A DNA stretch of 64,000 bases from BOG-908 sp963795825 (GCA_963795825.1 CAWCIW010000001.1:186001-250000); one strand, 5' to 3'; shown: positions 9,276-18,176, numbered from the stretch's first letter. Program-made: numbers and translations. Notes: generated by a model not told the origin, from the sequence alone.

Positions 9276-11300
9276 TCAGTTCGGAGCGGCGGGCGTCGTC
9301 ACGGAGATCGCGTTGCCCATGGCGTTGCCGGTGGGCGAAAGCGAGAAGATCTGCAGGTAGTAATCGGTCGAAGGCGAAAGGCCCTTGATCGTGACCGCAT
9401 TCTTCTGCGACACGGCCTGTGTCTGCGCGGTGCCGGTATCGCTGTCGGTGACCAGCACGACATAGCCTGTCGCATTGGCCGCTTCCGCCCATTTCAGCGC
9501 GATGCTGGTGGGCGACGCGACACCCTGGAAGTTCTTCGGCTTCTTCGGCGGCGTTCCGCTGCCATTCGGCGGCACCAGGAAGTTCACGATGAACGCGTTG
9601 CCGAGGATGCTGCCCCAGCCCGTCGTGTTGTCGTAGCCGGCACCGGCGTAGAACCCCATGGCCTGGCCTTCGAAGTAGCTGCCGTTGAAGCCGTCGGCCA
9701 CGTCGTTCAGCGATGTCTGCAACAGTCCGCCGAACGCCTGGATGTCGTAGATGCCCGGATTGGCGAAACCGGGCGTGCCCAGGCCGAGCGCCTGCGAATC
9801 GGCGACCAGCAGGCTGTAATACCCCGACCAGACCGGCGCGCTCACCGAAGTGCCGCCGATCACGATCCAGCCGCCGTTGATGGCCGAATACACCGACACG
9901 CCGGTGAGCGGGTTGCCGACCGCGGCCACATCGGGGACGTTGCGCATCGTGCTCGAACCGCCATTGCCGACAGTCACCGAATAGCCGCCCGGCTTCTGCC
10001 AGCCCGGGAGCGGCCAGACGGTGCTGATGCCGCCGCCCGTCGCACCGTAGCCGGAGGACAGGTTGTTCCAGACTTCCTCGGCACCGTACGTCTCGTTCTG
10101 GCCGGGAAACACCGTCGTCCCGCCAACGCAGGTGATGAACGGCTGGGTGCACGGATCGGATACGTTGAGCCCGCCGCCGCTGCGCCCGAACGCGCCATCG
10201 TCGCCGGAGCTGGCGAACACCGCCTGGCCTTGCGCGGTCAGCTGCTCGAGCGCGCCGTTCTCCGCAGTGATCGCATCCTGCCCCTGGATCGACTCGTCGG
10301 TGCCATACGAAATGTCGATCGACTTGGCGAGATTGTCTTTCGCCATCGCCGCCAGCGAGTTCACCAGCGCCACCGAGAACGCCGACTTGCCTTCCTCGTA
10401 CACGATCACGCGCAGCGCCTTCGGGTTCATCGCGATCTGCATGTCGATGTCGAGAACGGCTTCGGCCTCGACGTTGTTGTCGTCGACAGAACCGTTATAG
10501 CCATCGACGTTGCGCACCGGCGTGTGCACCGCCGGCAGCTTGTTCGTCGTGAGATAGGTCGTCACGTCGGATAGGTCGAAACCGCCCTGTTCGAACACCG
10601 CCAGGCTCTGCCGCTGGCCGATGGTCTGGGTCGGAACGGCATAGATCGACTCCAGGTCCGCCGCGGAGAACCCGCCGCCGGGGCCGGTGCCGCCACCGAG
10701 CGTTTTCACGCCATGCGGCAGGATGCGCGCCATCGGCGCAAAGTGCGTCTGTCCGTTCAGGCCGACAACGGCGCCGACGCGGCCCGCCACTTCCGCCGGC
10801 AATTTCGCATCTTCGGACGCGGCATAGAACACGGTGCCGGCGCGGTCACGGTAATCGTTGAAATGCGTGCCGAGCGCGGTCTCGAGCGCCTGCACGGTGC
10901 CGGTCAGCGGAACGATGTGGCGGCCGGTGAAATACTCGCCAGGCGTGAGGCCCTGGCTCTTCGCCCACGTGACCACCGCCGCATAATCGGCGCTGCTGGC
11001 ACCGAAGCGCTCTTCATACTGCTCGGGCGTGAGATAGGCGCGATACAGCGGATTGCCACGCTTGGTGACCTGGGCAAGGAACTTTGCAAGGCCGGCAGGA
11101 TCGCGCGACGGCAGGTAAAGCGAAACGGTAAGCGTCTTCGCCGCGTCGGACGGCCCGACGAGTGCGGCGGTCACGTGCGGTGCGGCACCGATGCGGGGCG
11201 CGGCAAGTGCCGTTCCGGACATCAGCATGGCCACGCCGGCGAGCGCTACCATACGGCGCCGATGCGCCTTGCCAACGATGTTCTGTGCGTAAGCGAGCAT
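9276..11300 (-). CDS. Secreted sedolisin-type (S53) serine-carboxyl peptidase with C-terminal fibronectin III domain
   Basis: This 674-residue preproprotein has a signal peptide (after HRRRMVALAGVAMLMSG, ending ALAA). An S53 activation domain follows (YRAYLTPEQYEERFG), then the sedolisin catalytic domain. The Glu/Asp dyad region is EAEAVLDIDMQ and the nucleophile is Ser485 in GGTSVSAP. GAGYDNTTGWGS is the calcium-site region. About residues 586-671 look like a fibronectin type III module. S53 enzymes are secreted endopeptidases usually active at acid pH. An AGGAGA lies 9 bases before the ATG at 11300, which decides the start. A second S53 gene lies at 30642-32717. Confidence 0.93.
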   Translation of the reverse strand: MLAYAQNIVGKAHRRRMVALAGVAMLMSGTALAAPRIGAAPHVTAALVGPSDAAKTLTVSLYLPSRDPAGLAKFLAQVTKRGNPLYRAYLTPEQYEERFGASSADYAAVVTWAKSQGLTPGEYFTGRHIVPLTGTVQALETALGTHFNDYRDRAGTVFYAASEDAKLPAEVAGRVGAVVGLNGQTHFAPMARILPHGVKTLGGGTGPGGGFSAADLESIYAVPTQTIGQRQSLAVFEQGGFDLSDVTTYLTTNKLPAVHTPVRNVDGYNGSVDDNNVEAEAVLDIDMQIAMNPKALRVIVYEEGKSAFSVALVNSLAAMAKDNLAKSIDISYGTDESIQGQDAITAENGALEQLTAQGQAVFASSGDDGAFGRSGGGLNVSDPCTQPFITCVGGTTVFPGQNETYGAEEVWNNLSSGYGATGGGISTVWPLPGWQKPGGYSVTVGNGGSSTMRNVPDVAAVGNPLTGVSVYSAINGGWIVIGGTSVSAPVWSGYYSLLVADSQALGLGTPGFANPGIYDIQAFGGLLQTSLNDVADGFNGSYFEGQAMGFYAGAGYDNTTGWGSILGNAFIVNFLVPPNGSGTPPKKPKNFQGVASPTSIALKWAEAANATGYVVLVTDSDTGTAQTQAVSQKNAVTIKGLSPSTDYYLQIFSLSPTGNAMGNAISVTTPAAPN

Positions 11301-11483
11301 GCAGTCTTCTCCTCTTGGCGTCCCTGCGGCTGCCGCGTTCGGCCGCGTCGCAGAGCGTCGAATACGCAATGCTTGTACCCGATTGATAGCGCTGTCTATG
11401 TCTATATTGATCGAAATGACCAGGCCGATTGCTGGCGCGCTGGAGTTGCGCCACACGTGCATGTTGCCGTTACGCTAGAGCAG

Positions 11484-11650
11484 CAAGTAAGCAGTTCTTT
11501 TTCGAGAAAAAGAACCAAAAAGCTTTTGCTATGACGCCTGCATAAAAATCTGGCCTTCACTGCAGGCGCATCGGCTGGCAGAACGCCTTGGCGCTGGTGC
11601 AGGCGTCGGAGCAAAAGCTTTTTGGTTCTTTTTCTCGAAAAAGAACTGCT
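11484..11650. repeat. Palindromic element E5 (complete, GTTC/GAAC stems)
   Basis: Both arms carry the rarer GTTCTTTTTC/GAAAAAGAAC stem, so the two arms match each other. The centre contains GGCTGGCAGAACG, the inverse of the usual TTCTGCCAG. It separates the protease promoter region from rimI. Confidence 0.92.
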
Positions 11651-11684
11651 TCCTTGCTTGCCAAAATCAGCGCGCGTGCGAACG

Positions 11685-12119
11685 CTACTTAAGTAGCGAC
11701 TTGCTCAGCACCAGCGCATCGCTACCGTCCGCATAATACCCCGCGCGCCGCCCGATCTGCTGATAGCCGAGCTGCTGATACAACCCGCGCGCCGCCGGAT
11801 TGCGCGTGCTCACCTCGAGGAACATTCGCACGGCACCGCGCAGGCGCGCCTCCTCCGCGGCGCGCGTCAGCAAAGCCGCCCCCATACCCTGCTGCCGACG
11901 CTCCGGCACCACCGCGACGGTGAGTATCTCCGCCTCGTCGGCGGCCAGCCGGGCCAGCAACATGCCACCCTTGCTGTCGATCAACCCGAACACGCCGGGC
12001 TGCGAGAGCTGGCCCGCGATGATGCGCTCGTTCCAGAACTCGTCTTCCGGAAACGCCCGCGCATGGATCGCCGACAGCGCGGTGGCATGCAGCGGCCCCG
12101 CCTTGATCAACCCGGTCAT
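11685..12119 (-). CDS. rimI: Ribosomal-protein-alanine N-acetyltransferase
   Basis: A 144-residue GNAT acetyltransferase. The acetyl-CoA-binding signature RRQQGMGAALL (about residues 73-83) is clear, followed by EVSTRNPAARGLYQQLGY, typical of RimI. The family acetylates the N-terminal alanine of ribosomal protein bS18. Its ATG overlaps the tsaB TGA (ATGA at 12116-12119), so the two are probably translated together. This tsaB-rimI pairing is conserved in many bacteria, which supports the assignment. Confidence 0.9.
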   Translation of the reverse strand: MTGLIKAGPLHATALSAIHARAFPEDEFWNERIIAGQLSQPGVFGLIDSKGGMLLARLAADEAEILTVAVVPERRQQGMGAALLTRAAEEARLRGAVRMFLEVSTRNPAARGLYQQLGYQQIGRRAGYYADGSDALVLSKSLLK

Positions 12120-12778
12120 ACCGGCGCCGCCCGCAAGCCGCCCGCCGGCAGACGCGCCTCCGGCGCATCCACGTACAGCGGCGACGCCGCCAGCAGCGGC
12201 AACTTACCTGCATGCCGGCGCTCCGCCACCACCGCCACATCCCCCGCCGCCACCATTTTGGCCGCGCACAGCATCACATCCGTGCCGCGCGCCGCCAGCG
12301 TGGCGGCAACCAGGTTGGCCGCGTTGCCGCACACCGCCACCCGGCCGCGCGCGCCGGGCAAAGCGTCGGTAGCATAACCCGCGAACCCCGCGCCTGCATC
12401 GATGAACACGCGCCCCCGCCGCGCCGCCACCGCAACCCAGAGCGCCCGCCCGTCCAGCGCCGGCGCGCCCGCCGCCAGGGCCCCCGCTGCCAGCGCTTCG
12501 GACACCGTCACCCCCACCACCGGCACCCCGAGTGCCAGGCCGATCCCGGCCGCCACCGAAAGCCCCGCGCGCAGGCCGGTGAAGCTGCCGGGCCCGACCA
12601 CCACGCCTATCAAGTCGAGGCCACGTCCCGCGCTGTCGAGCAATCCCGCGATCAGGCCGGGCAGGGCGGCGGCCAGTCCGGTCTCCTCGGTGATTTGGGC
12701 GGCGGCTATAATCTGGCCATCCACCGTTATCGCGGCGTTGCAGCCTGCGTAGGGCGAGGAAATGGCTAGAATGCGCAT
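12116..12778 (-). CDS. tsaB: tRNA threonylcarbamoyladenosine biosynthesis protein TsaB
   Basis: A 220-residue ASKHA-fold protein starting MRILAISSPYAGCNAAI, with the TsaB signature VVGPGSFTGLRAGLSVAAG near residue 62. TsaB partners TsaD and TsaE to make t6A37 in ANN-decoding tRNAs. It has no protease activity despite old annotations. The gene is full length and overlaps rimI by four bases. Element E6 starts 13 bases upstream of its ATG, so the promoter must lie in or beyond that element. Confidence 0.93.
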   Translation of the reverse strand: MRILAISSPYAGCNAAITVDGQIIAAAQITEETGLAAALPGLIAGLLDSAGRGLDLIGVVVGPGSFTGLRAGLSVAAGIGLALGVPVVGVTVSEALAAGALAAGAPALDGRALWVAVAARRGRVFIDAGAGFAGYATDALPGARGRVAVCGNAANLVAATLAARGTDVMLCAAKMVAAGDVAVVAERRHAGKLPLLAASPLYVDAPEARLPAGGLRAAPV

Positions 12779-12790
12779 TCAGGCTCGCAA

Positions 12791-12940
12791 GAAAGAAAGG
12801 CCTTCTTTTTTGAAAAAAAGAAGCAAAAAACTTTTGCTCCCCCGCCTTTGCCGGCGCTTCGGATCAGGCGGCTGAAACACGCTGCGTCGGATGCGGGGAG
12901 CAAAAGTTTTTTGGTCCTTTTTTTCAAAAAAGGACTGCTT
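12791..12940. repeat. Palindromic element E6 (complete, TTGAA type)
   Basis: Left arm CTTCTTTTTTGAAAAAAAG and right arm with GGTCCTTTTTTTCAAAAAAG. The centre is shorter than usual, about 60 bases, and pairs as CTCCCCCGC with GCGGGGAG. It lies between rutE and tsaB. Confidence 0.9.
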
Positions 12941-12950
12941 TCTTTCTTTC

Positions 12951-13523
12951 TCACAACACTACGCAAGCATCCGAAAACGCCAGCCGAGGCGCGCGCGGAA
13001 ACAGCCCGGCCCCGTCGCCATGCCCCAGATTGACCAGGAAGTTAGACCGCCAGCCGCTCTCGCCGAAGAAGATCTCGTCCACCCGGCCACGGTCGAACCC
13101 GGACATCGGCCCGCAATCGAGCCCCATCGCGCGCGCCGCCAGGATCAGATAGGCGCCCTGCAACGTGGAGTTGCGAAACGCAGTCTCCTCGGCCAGCGCC
13201 GCATCGCCGGCGAACCAGGCGCGCGCATCGGCGTGCGGGAACAGCTCCGGCAACCTGTCGTAGAAATGCGGGTCCCACGCCACGATCGTCACCACCGGCG
13301 CGGACAGCGTCTTGTCCACATTGCCGGCGGAGAGCGCCGGACGCAGCCGCTCGCGCGCGTCCGGGGTGCGCAGGAAAACGAAACGCGCGGGGGATGTGTT
13401 GGCCGAGGTAGGCCCGTATTTCACCGCGTCGTAGAGCTGCGCCAGCTCCGCGTCGCTGACCTCCGCGGAAGTCCAGCTGTAATGCGTGCGCGCATTCTGA
13501 AACAGCGTGTCGAGCATGTTCAT
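12951..13523 (-). CDS. rutE: RutE-type malonic semialdehyde reductase (nitroreductase fold)
   Basis: The 190-residue product matches E. coli RutE along its length from memory: GPTSANTSPARFVFLRT, LSAGNVDKTLSAPV, LAEETAFRNSTLQGAYLI and GPMSGFDRGRVD. The enzyme is an FMN flavoprotein of the nitroreductase family that reduces malonic semialdehyde to 3-hydroxypropionate, a late step in pyrimidine (Rut) breakdown. No other rut genes are nearby, so it may serve general detoxification. The start was set at MNMLDTLF (13523); 13541 and 13517 are alternatives. It sits between tsaB and nfuA, which are often adjacent in relatives. Confidence 0.88.
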   Translation of the reverse strand: MNMLDTLFQNARTHYSWTSAEVSDAELAQLYDAVKYGPTSANTSPARFVFLRTPDARERLRPALSAGNVDKTLSAPVVTIVAWDPHFYDRLPELFPHADARAWFAGDAALAEETAFRNSTLQGAYLILAARAMGLDCGPMSGFDRGRVDEIFFGESGWRSNFLVNLGHGDGAGLFPRAPRLAFSDACVVL

Positions 13524-13590
13524 GTCAGCCGCAGGCAACAAGATGCCATCGCGCTCATCCCGAACTGAGCGCGCCGTACCGGGCAGGCGC

Positions 13591-13641
13591 CAGGAGCAAA
13601 AGTCTTTTGCGTCTTTTCTTCAGAAAAGAAGGCCTTGCTTC
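13591..13641. repeat. Single arm H2 (right orientation)
   Basis: GGAGCAAAAGTCTTTTGCGT followed by CTTTTCTTCAGAAAAGAAGG. The hairpin is CTTTTCTTCAGAAAAG. No left partner is visible upstream. Confidence 0.75.
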
Positions 13642-13657
13642 CTGCCTGTCCCACTCG

Positions 13658-14215
13658 TCAGGCCGTAACCTGCTCGACTGACAGAACCTCAGGCACATAA
13701 TGCCGCAGCATGTTCTCGATGCCGTGCTTGAGCGTCGCGGCCGAAGAAGGGCACCCGCTGCAGGCGCCCTGCATGTGCAGCCGCACCACGCCGTCCTTGT
13801 AGCCGCGGAACACGATATCGCCGCCGTCGCTGGCCACCGCAGGGCGCACCCGCGTGTCGAGCAGCTCCTTGATCTGGTCCACCACCTCGCGGTCTTCCGG
13901 CGCCACGTCCTCTTCGAGGGCGGCGTCCGCCTGGCCGTCCATCACCGGCCGGCCGGCCACGAAATGCTCCATGATGGCGCCCAGCACCTGCGGCCGCAGC
14001 GCCTGCCAGTCGGCATCGCCCTTCGTCACGGTGATGAAATCGCCGCCCAGGAACACGCGCGCCACGCCGGGCAGCGCGAACAGCGCGGTGGCCAGCGGGC
14101 TGGGGCCAGCCACGTCGCGGCTGGCGAAATCCGCCGTGCCCGCGCCCATCACCGGAACGCCGGGGAGGAATTTCAGCGTGGCGGGGTTCGGCGTGCCTTC
14201 GGTCTCGATGAACAT
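13658..14215 (-). CDS. nfuA: NfuA/NifU-type iron-sulfur cluster scaffold
   Basis: This 185-residue protein starts MFIETEGTPNPATLKFLPG, the Nfu N-terminal domain. After an acidic linker it ends in a NifU C-terminal domain with the cluster-binding CxxC in GACSGCPSSAATL (about residue 160). Nfu proteins carry or repair Fe-S clusters for target enzymes. All key residues are present. A single repeat arm (H2) lies just past its stop. The start at 14215 is the only one giving the canonical N-terminus. Confidence 0.94.
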   Translation of the reverse strand: MFIETEGTPNPATLKFLPGVPVMGAGTADFASRDVAGPSPLATALFALPGVARVFLGGDFITVTKGDADWQALRPQVLGAIMEHFVAGRPVMDGQADAALEEDVAPEDREVVDQIKELLDTRVRPAVASDGGDIVFRGYKDGVVRLHMQGACSGCPSSAATLKHGIENMLRHYVPEVLSVEQVTA

Positions 14216-14370
14216 GTCAGGGCCTTTCTGGTCAGGCGTGTAGCCGGGGTTATGGTGCGCCGGGGGGTGAGGGGCAAGGTTTGGCCGCGCGGTGCGCGCC
14301 CGTTCGCTGCGCCGGCGCCCTGAACCAAGTCCCACGGCGAAGCATGCATCCAGCCAAGCCGCGACAGCAC

Positions 14371-14417
14371 CCCCAAAAGTTTTTTGCTTCTTTTTTGCAA
14401 AAAAGAAGGCCTTCCTC
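14371..14417. repeat. Single arm H3 (right orientation)
   Basis: CCCAAAAGTTTTTTGCTTCT plus TTTTTGCAAAAAAGAAGGCC. The hairpin CTTCTTTTTTGC/AAAAAAGAAG is intact. It lies 75 bases upstream of the carboxylesterase start and has no left partner. Confidence 0.78.
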
Positions 14418-14491
14418 CCTTCGCCCAACCTTGGCGATCCCCCAACATCCGCATACGCTCCCCACAAAACGCCACCCCGGGAGACGTTCAC

Positions 14492-16138
14492 GTGCATCTC
14501 AAGCGCATCCGCCTGGCCGCCGCCGCACTCTGCCTGGCGCCGCTTGCCGCCTACGCGCAGCCCGCCCCCGTCGCCACCCAGTCCGGCCCCGTGCAGGGCA
14601 TGAAGATCGGCACCGTCAACGAGTGGCTCGGCATCCCCTATGCCGCCCCGCCGCTGGGCAATCTGCGCTGGTATCCGCCGCAGCGGCCCGCGCCCTTCAC
14701 CGGCACTTACCAGGCCACCCAGTTCGGCTCCCCCTGCCCACAGGGGGTGAGCCAGTTCGGCCGGTCCAGCACGAACGAGGATTGCCTCTTCCTCAACATC
14801 TATGCGCCGGCCGCCGCAGCCGCCTCGTCCAAGCTGCCGGTGATGGTGTGGATCCATGGCGGCGCCTTCACCTCCGGCGAGGGCGCCGATTACGACGGCA
14901 GCCCGCTGGTCAACCAGGGCAACGTCATCGTGGTGACGATCAACTACCGCCTCGGCCTGCTCGGCTTCCTGGCCCATCCCGCGCTGGCGGCCTACGACCC
15001 GCGCGGCAGCAGCGGCAATTACGGCCTGCAGGACCAGCAGGCGGCGGTGAGCTGGGTGCTGGCCAATATCGCGGCCTTCGGCGGCAACCCCGCCAACGTC
15101 ACCATCTTCGGCGAGTCCGCCGGCGGCGCCAGCGTGGAGACCCTGCTGACCACGCCGGGCTTGCCCAAGGTTCACGCCGCTATCATCGAAAGCGGCGACT
15201 ACCTGCAGTCCCTGCCCACCCTGGCCAACGCCGAAGCTGCCGGTGTGGCCACCGCCACCAACAGCCTCGATTGCGGCGGCACCGGCGGGCTCACCTATCT
15301 TTGCCTGCACGCCGCCTCGGCCGCCAGCATCGTCAACGCGCTGAGCCCCGCCGCACTCACCACCTCGCCGGACGTGGACGGCACCACGGTCCCGCAGGAG
15401 CCGCTGCAGGCCTACGCCGCCGGCCGCTTCCAGCACGTCCCCATCATCAACGGCACCAACCACGACGAATTCCGCCTCTTCGTCAGCATCGACGAACTGC
15501 TCGGCGAGCCGGTGATGACGTCCGCCAGCTACATGGACGCGATCGACGCCGCCTTCGGCAGCTTCGGCCTCGCGGTGCTCGCGCAATATCCGGTGTCGAA
15601 TTACGAGAACACCGCCGCCTATGCCTGCACGGCCGGCTACGATTGCGGCCCGAGCTACGCCTATGCCGCCCTGGTGACCGACTACACCTTCGCCTGCGGT
15701 GGCCACCTGCTGAACAGCCTGCTCGCCCAGAAAACCACCGTGTACAGCTACGAACTCAACGATCCGCACGCGCCGGACCTGTTCCTGCTGCCCGAGCCGG
15801 GCATCCCCAACCCCGGCGACAGCCACGCCTCCGAGCTGCCCTACATCTTCCCGGACCTCTCGGACCCGCTGCTCGGCATCGGCCCGGAGGCGTTCACCAC
15901 GCCGCAATTGCAGCTTGCCAGCTCCATGCGCGCCTACTGGACGAGCCTGGCGCGCTACGGCCGTCCGCTCGCCCCGCTCGCCACCACCTGGCAGCCGTAT
16001 AACACGCAGGGCCTGGTGCTCAGCCTGGTGCCGCCGGCGCCGGCGCTGGAGAGCAATTTCGTGGCGGCGCATCACTGTGCGTTCTGGAAGCCGGTTCTGC
16101 TGATGCAGGCTGGGCTGCCTGATTCTACGCCTTATTGA
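14492..16138 (+). CDS. Secreted type-B carboxylesterase
   Basis: A 548-residue alpha/beta hydrolase with a signal peptide ending AYAQ. Type-B esterase features are present: an oxyanion segment VWIHGGAFTSGEG, the nucleophile elbow FGESAGGAS, and the segment NEDCLFLNIYAP with a conserved disulfide-type Cys. Family members cleave carboxylic esters; the natural substrate is unknown. The start is a GTG at 14492 preceded by GGGAG, which gives the shortest clean signal peptide. It is transcribed alone and ends next to single arm H4. Confidence 0.9.
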   Translation: MHLKRIRLAAAALCLAPLAAYAQPAPVATQSGPVQGMKIGTVNEWLGIPYAAPPLGNLRWYPPQRPAPFTGTYQATQFGSPCPQGVSQFGRSSTNEDCLFLNIYAPAAAAASSKLPVMVWIHGGAFTSGEGADYDGSPLVNQGNVIVVTINYRLGLLGFLAHPALAAYDPRGSSGNYGLQDQQAAVSWVLANIAAFGGNPANVTIFGESAGGASVETLLTTPGLPKVHAAIIESGDYLQSLPTLANAEAAGVATATNSLDCGGTGGLTYLCLHAASAASIVNALSPAALTTSPDVDGTTVPQEPLQAYAAGRFQHVPIINGTNHDEFRLFVSIDELLGEPVMTSASYMDAIDAAFGSFGLAVLAQYPVSNYENTAAYACTAGYDCGPSYAYAALVTDYTFACGGHLLNSLLAQKTTVYSYELNDPHAPDLFLLPEPGIPNPGDSHASELPYIFPDLSDPLLGIGPEAFTTPQLQLASSMRAYWTSLARYGRPLAPLATTWQPYNTQGLVLSLVPPAPALESNFVAAHHCAFWKPVLLMQAGLPDSTPY

Positions 16139-16146
16139 GGAGAGGG

Positions 16147-16207
16147 AAGAAAGCAGTCCTTTTTCGAGAAAAGGACCAACAAGCTTTTGCTGTGACGTCT
16201 GCACTCA
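16147..16207. repeat. Single arm H4 (left orientation)
   Basis: CAGTCCTTTTTCGAGAAAAG then GACCAACAAGCTTTTGCTGT and GACGTCTGC. GGCTGGCAGAACG, the usual centre motif, follows at about 16230, but no right arm exists. One A is missing from the stem. Confidence 0.82.
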
Positions 16208-16421
16208 GGGGCGCTTAACTTTGGCATGCCGAGGCTGGCAGAACGTTTGCTTTCCGGCACCGAACGGAGCGAATGGGCGACGGCCGCCACCCGTCGGTGA
16301 CTGCACGCCAGTTGCGAACGTCGCGTTCTTGGCTGATGGCGCACGCGGGCGGGCTGTAATGACAGGGCAGGCCGGGAGAGCGACCGCCTCTCTCTCCTGG
16401 CTCGGGATCTGACCGGGGCGC

Positions 16422-16931
16422 ATGGAAAGCTCGGCGCAATCGCTCTACTGGCACGAGCTTACCGAGCTACGCGCCGCCTATGAATACGTGCGGCTGTATC
16501 GCGACCAGCTCACCCGATGGGACACCCGGATCTCGGTAGCGCGCAGCGTCACCGGGCTTGCGGCACTCGGTGCATGGATCACGACCAACGTGGACCCGCA
16601 TATCTGGGCGGCGGTGATCGTGGCCGGCCAGACGGTGGAGGCGGGGATGAAAGCCACATCGTTCGCCGCGCATTTGCACGGCACCAACGAGCTGTGTTCG
16701 TCTTTCGAGAGCCTTTTCATCACGGCTTTGCAGGCGTGGGAGCAGGACATAGCGGCCGGCCGGATAGACGAGGCCAAGATCAAGAAAAGCTGGGGTCGCC
16801 TGATGGCGTCCAGGGCGGATGCGGAGAAGAAAGCGCTTCCACGCGGTCTCCCGGCCAGCGATAAGCTCAAAAGGCTCGCAAAGGCCGAGGCTGATGCTTA
16901 CTTCTATGGCCTGTACCCGGAGGGATCGTGA
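16422..16931 (+). CDS. Unrecognised two-helix membrane protein (SLATT-like architecture)
   Basis: A 169-residue protein with a polar N-terminal helix (ELRAAYEYVRLYRDQLTRW), two adjacent hydrophobic segments (about residues 38-55 and 57-75), then a long charged C-terminal helical region rich in Ala, Lys and Asp. This layout resembles the SLATT two-helix membrane effectors linked to nucleotide-sensing defence systems, but that is only architectural similarity. No SLOG or cyclase gene is adjacent. A 55-residue gene starts two bases after its stop, so the two are almost certainly co-transcribed. The hairpin GAGAG...CTCTC lies just before the start. Function is unknown. Confidence 0.6.
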   Translation: MESSAQSLYWHELTELRAAYEYVRLYRDQLTRWDTRISVARSVTGLAALGAWITTNVDPHIWAAVIVAGQTVEAGMKATSFAAHLHGTNELCSSFESLFITALQAWEQDIAAGRIDEAKIKKSWGRLMASRADAEKKALPRGLPASDKLKRLAKAEADAYFYGLYPEGS

Positions 16932-16932
16932 C

Positions 16933-17100
16933 ATGCCCGACAAGCCAGCGCAGCCGCCGCGCCCGAACGGCAGGCAAATCGTCATAAAGAACGGTGCGAT
17001 ACCCCGCATGGGCATGAGCGTTCCCATGCCCGCCAGCACAAAACCTCCCGCACAGCCCATTCAACAGAACAGCACGGCCAACCAGCAGGTCCAGAAGTAG
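16933..17100 (+). CDS. Short Pro/Gln-rich protein paired with the two-helix membrane protein
   Basis: A 55-residue frame starting MPDKPAQPPRPNGRQ. It is rich in Pro, Met, Gln and Asn, has no hydrophobic segment and looks disordered; the core IPRMGMSVPMPAS is its most distinctive part. The ATG lies one base past the stop of the upstream gene. I recognise no family. Tight coupling suggests it acts with, or modulates, the membrane partner, but this is inference. Confidence 0.5.
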   Translation: MPDKPAQPPRPNGRQIVIKNGAIPRMGMSVPMPASTKPPAQPIQQNSTANQQVQK

Positions 17101-17235
17101 CTGGCCGATCCGGCAGGCGGGTAACATGTTCGCCGTGGCGTGCGCTGTCTCTGCATCGGGCCTGATTGATGGCGGCAGCCTGCGTCGATTTTCCAGGCCG
17201 CTGCGCCTCAAAGCGGACGCGTTCCAGCGACAGGC

Positions 17236-17541
17236 CTAGATGAACTGCCCGCGCAAGAACCCCAGCGCCGGCAACGGCCGCCAGGCTTTAGGCACATCCG
17301 CTCGCCGGATCGGCGCCACGCTGTAGCGAGGCATAGGCTGCCGAGTGCCACGCAAGAAGCCGGCATAAGCGTTCACCTGCTGCTCGCGCCAGGTCCGGTC
17401 CGCAAGCGCCGCGGTCCGGTTGGGATAGATCTCGGCAATGCGGTCGGTCTTGCCGAGCGACGCCACCACCGCCCAGAGCGTGTCGTCGCGCGTCGCGGGA
17501 AGGCGGATGATCTCGGTCAAGCGTCCTGCCCGCCCGAACAC
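17236..17541 (-). CDS. Hypothetical protein, 101 residues
   Basis: A soluble, basic 101-residue frame beginning MFGRAGRLTEIIRLPATRDD. It ends in the distinctive segment AWRPLPALGFLRGQFI. Composition is like a real protein rather than an Arg-rich shadow, but I do not recognise the family. It lies downstream of the MarR-type gene on the same strand, separated by about 30 bases, so it may be in the same transcript. Confidence 0.45.
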   Translation of the reverse strand: MFGRAGRLTEIIRLPATRDDTLWAVVASLGKTDRIAEIYPNRTAALADRTWREQQVNAYAGFLRGTRQPMPRYSVAPIRRADVPKAWRPLPALGFLRGQFI

Positions 17542-17569
17542 AGGCCGCCGCCGGTATGCCGACGCGGGA

Positions 17570-18176
17570 TCAGCCGATCGTCTCCAGCCTAGCCGGCTCG
17601 CCCGCCGGCGGCCTTTTCACCAAACCTTCCGGCTCGCTCGCCGGCGGCCTTTTCACCAGACCCTCCGGCTCGCCCGCCGGCGGCACGCAAACCGACACGT
17701 CCACCCCCGCGTCGCACGCCGGCGGCGGCTCGCCCGCGGCGTTGCGCTGCTCCTGTGCGCGATCGCGCATCAACGAAAGGGCGGCGAACGTCGTCGCAAG
17801 CGTGGCGTCGCCAACCCCCGCGCACAGCGTGTTGGCAACATCGCTGAGCTGCCGGTCGATCTCGCCAAGCAGCGGCTGGGCCGCCTCGGTCAGGTGCAGC
17901 CGCCAGCACCGCCGGTCGCTCGGATCGGGCCGGCGCTCCACCATGCCGCGCGCCTCCAGCCGGTCCACCAGACGCGCCACCGTGATCGGCTCCACCTCGA
18001 GTATCTCGGCCAGCTCCTTCTGCAGCAGCCCCGGCTGGGATTCGAGCCGTATCATTAGCGTCCATTGCGCGCGCGTCATGCCATGGGCGCGCGCGCGACG
18101 GTCCGCCTCGGTCCGGATCAGCCGGGCCAGGACCACGATGTTGGTCAGCAGATCGCGCTTGCGTGTCATGGGCATG
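17570..18176 (-). CDS. MarR-family transcriptional regulator with repeat-rich tail
   Basis: The first 145 residues form a MarR winged-helix regulator: RAQWTLMIRLESQPGLLQKELAEILEVEPITVARLVDRLE is the recognition region (given here by its ends RAQWT and VDRLE), followed by RRPDPSDRRCWRLHLTEA, the wing. MarR proteins repress genes and respond to small ligands. The last 50 residues are unusual: a Pro/Gly-rich tail with the repeated unit EPEGLVKRPPA. The start was placed at 18176 (MPMTRKRD), with 18170 equally possible. It diverges from hpnA, so it might control the hopanoid cluster. Confidence 0.85.
17588..17697. repeat. 36-bp coding minisatellite in the MarR gene tail
   Basis: The unit beginning GGCTCGCCCGCCGGCGGCCT occurs about three times with few changes and encodes the GEPEGLVKRPPA repeats. 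It adds a low-complexity tail past the normal MarR end and probably arose by slippage. Confidence 0.85.

Noticed and set aside
13658..16204. Very long minus-strand frame of about 848 codons
   Set aside because: Only its last 185 codons (nfuA) are real; the rest is antisense of the carboxylesterase and of repeat arm H3.
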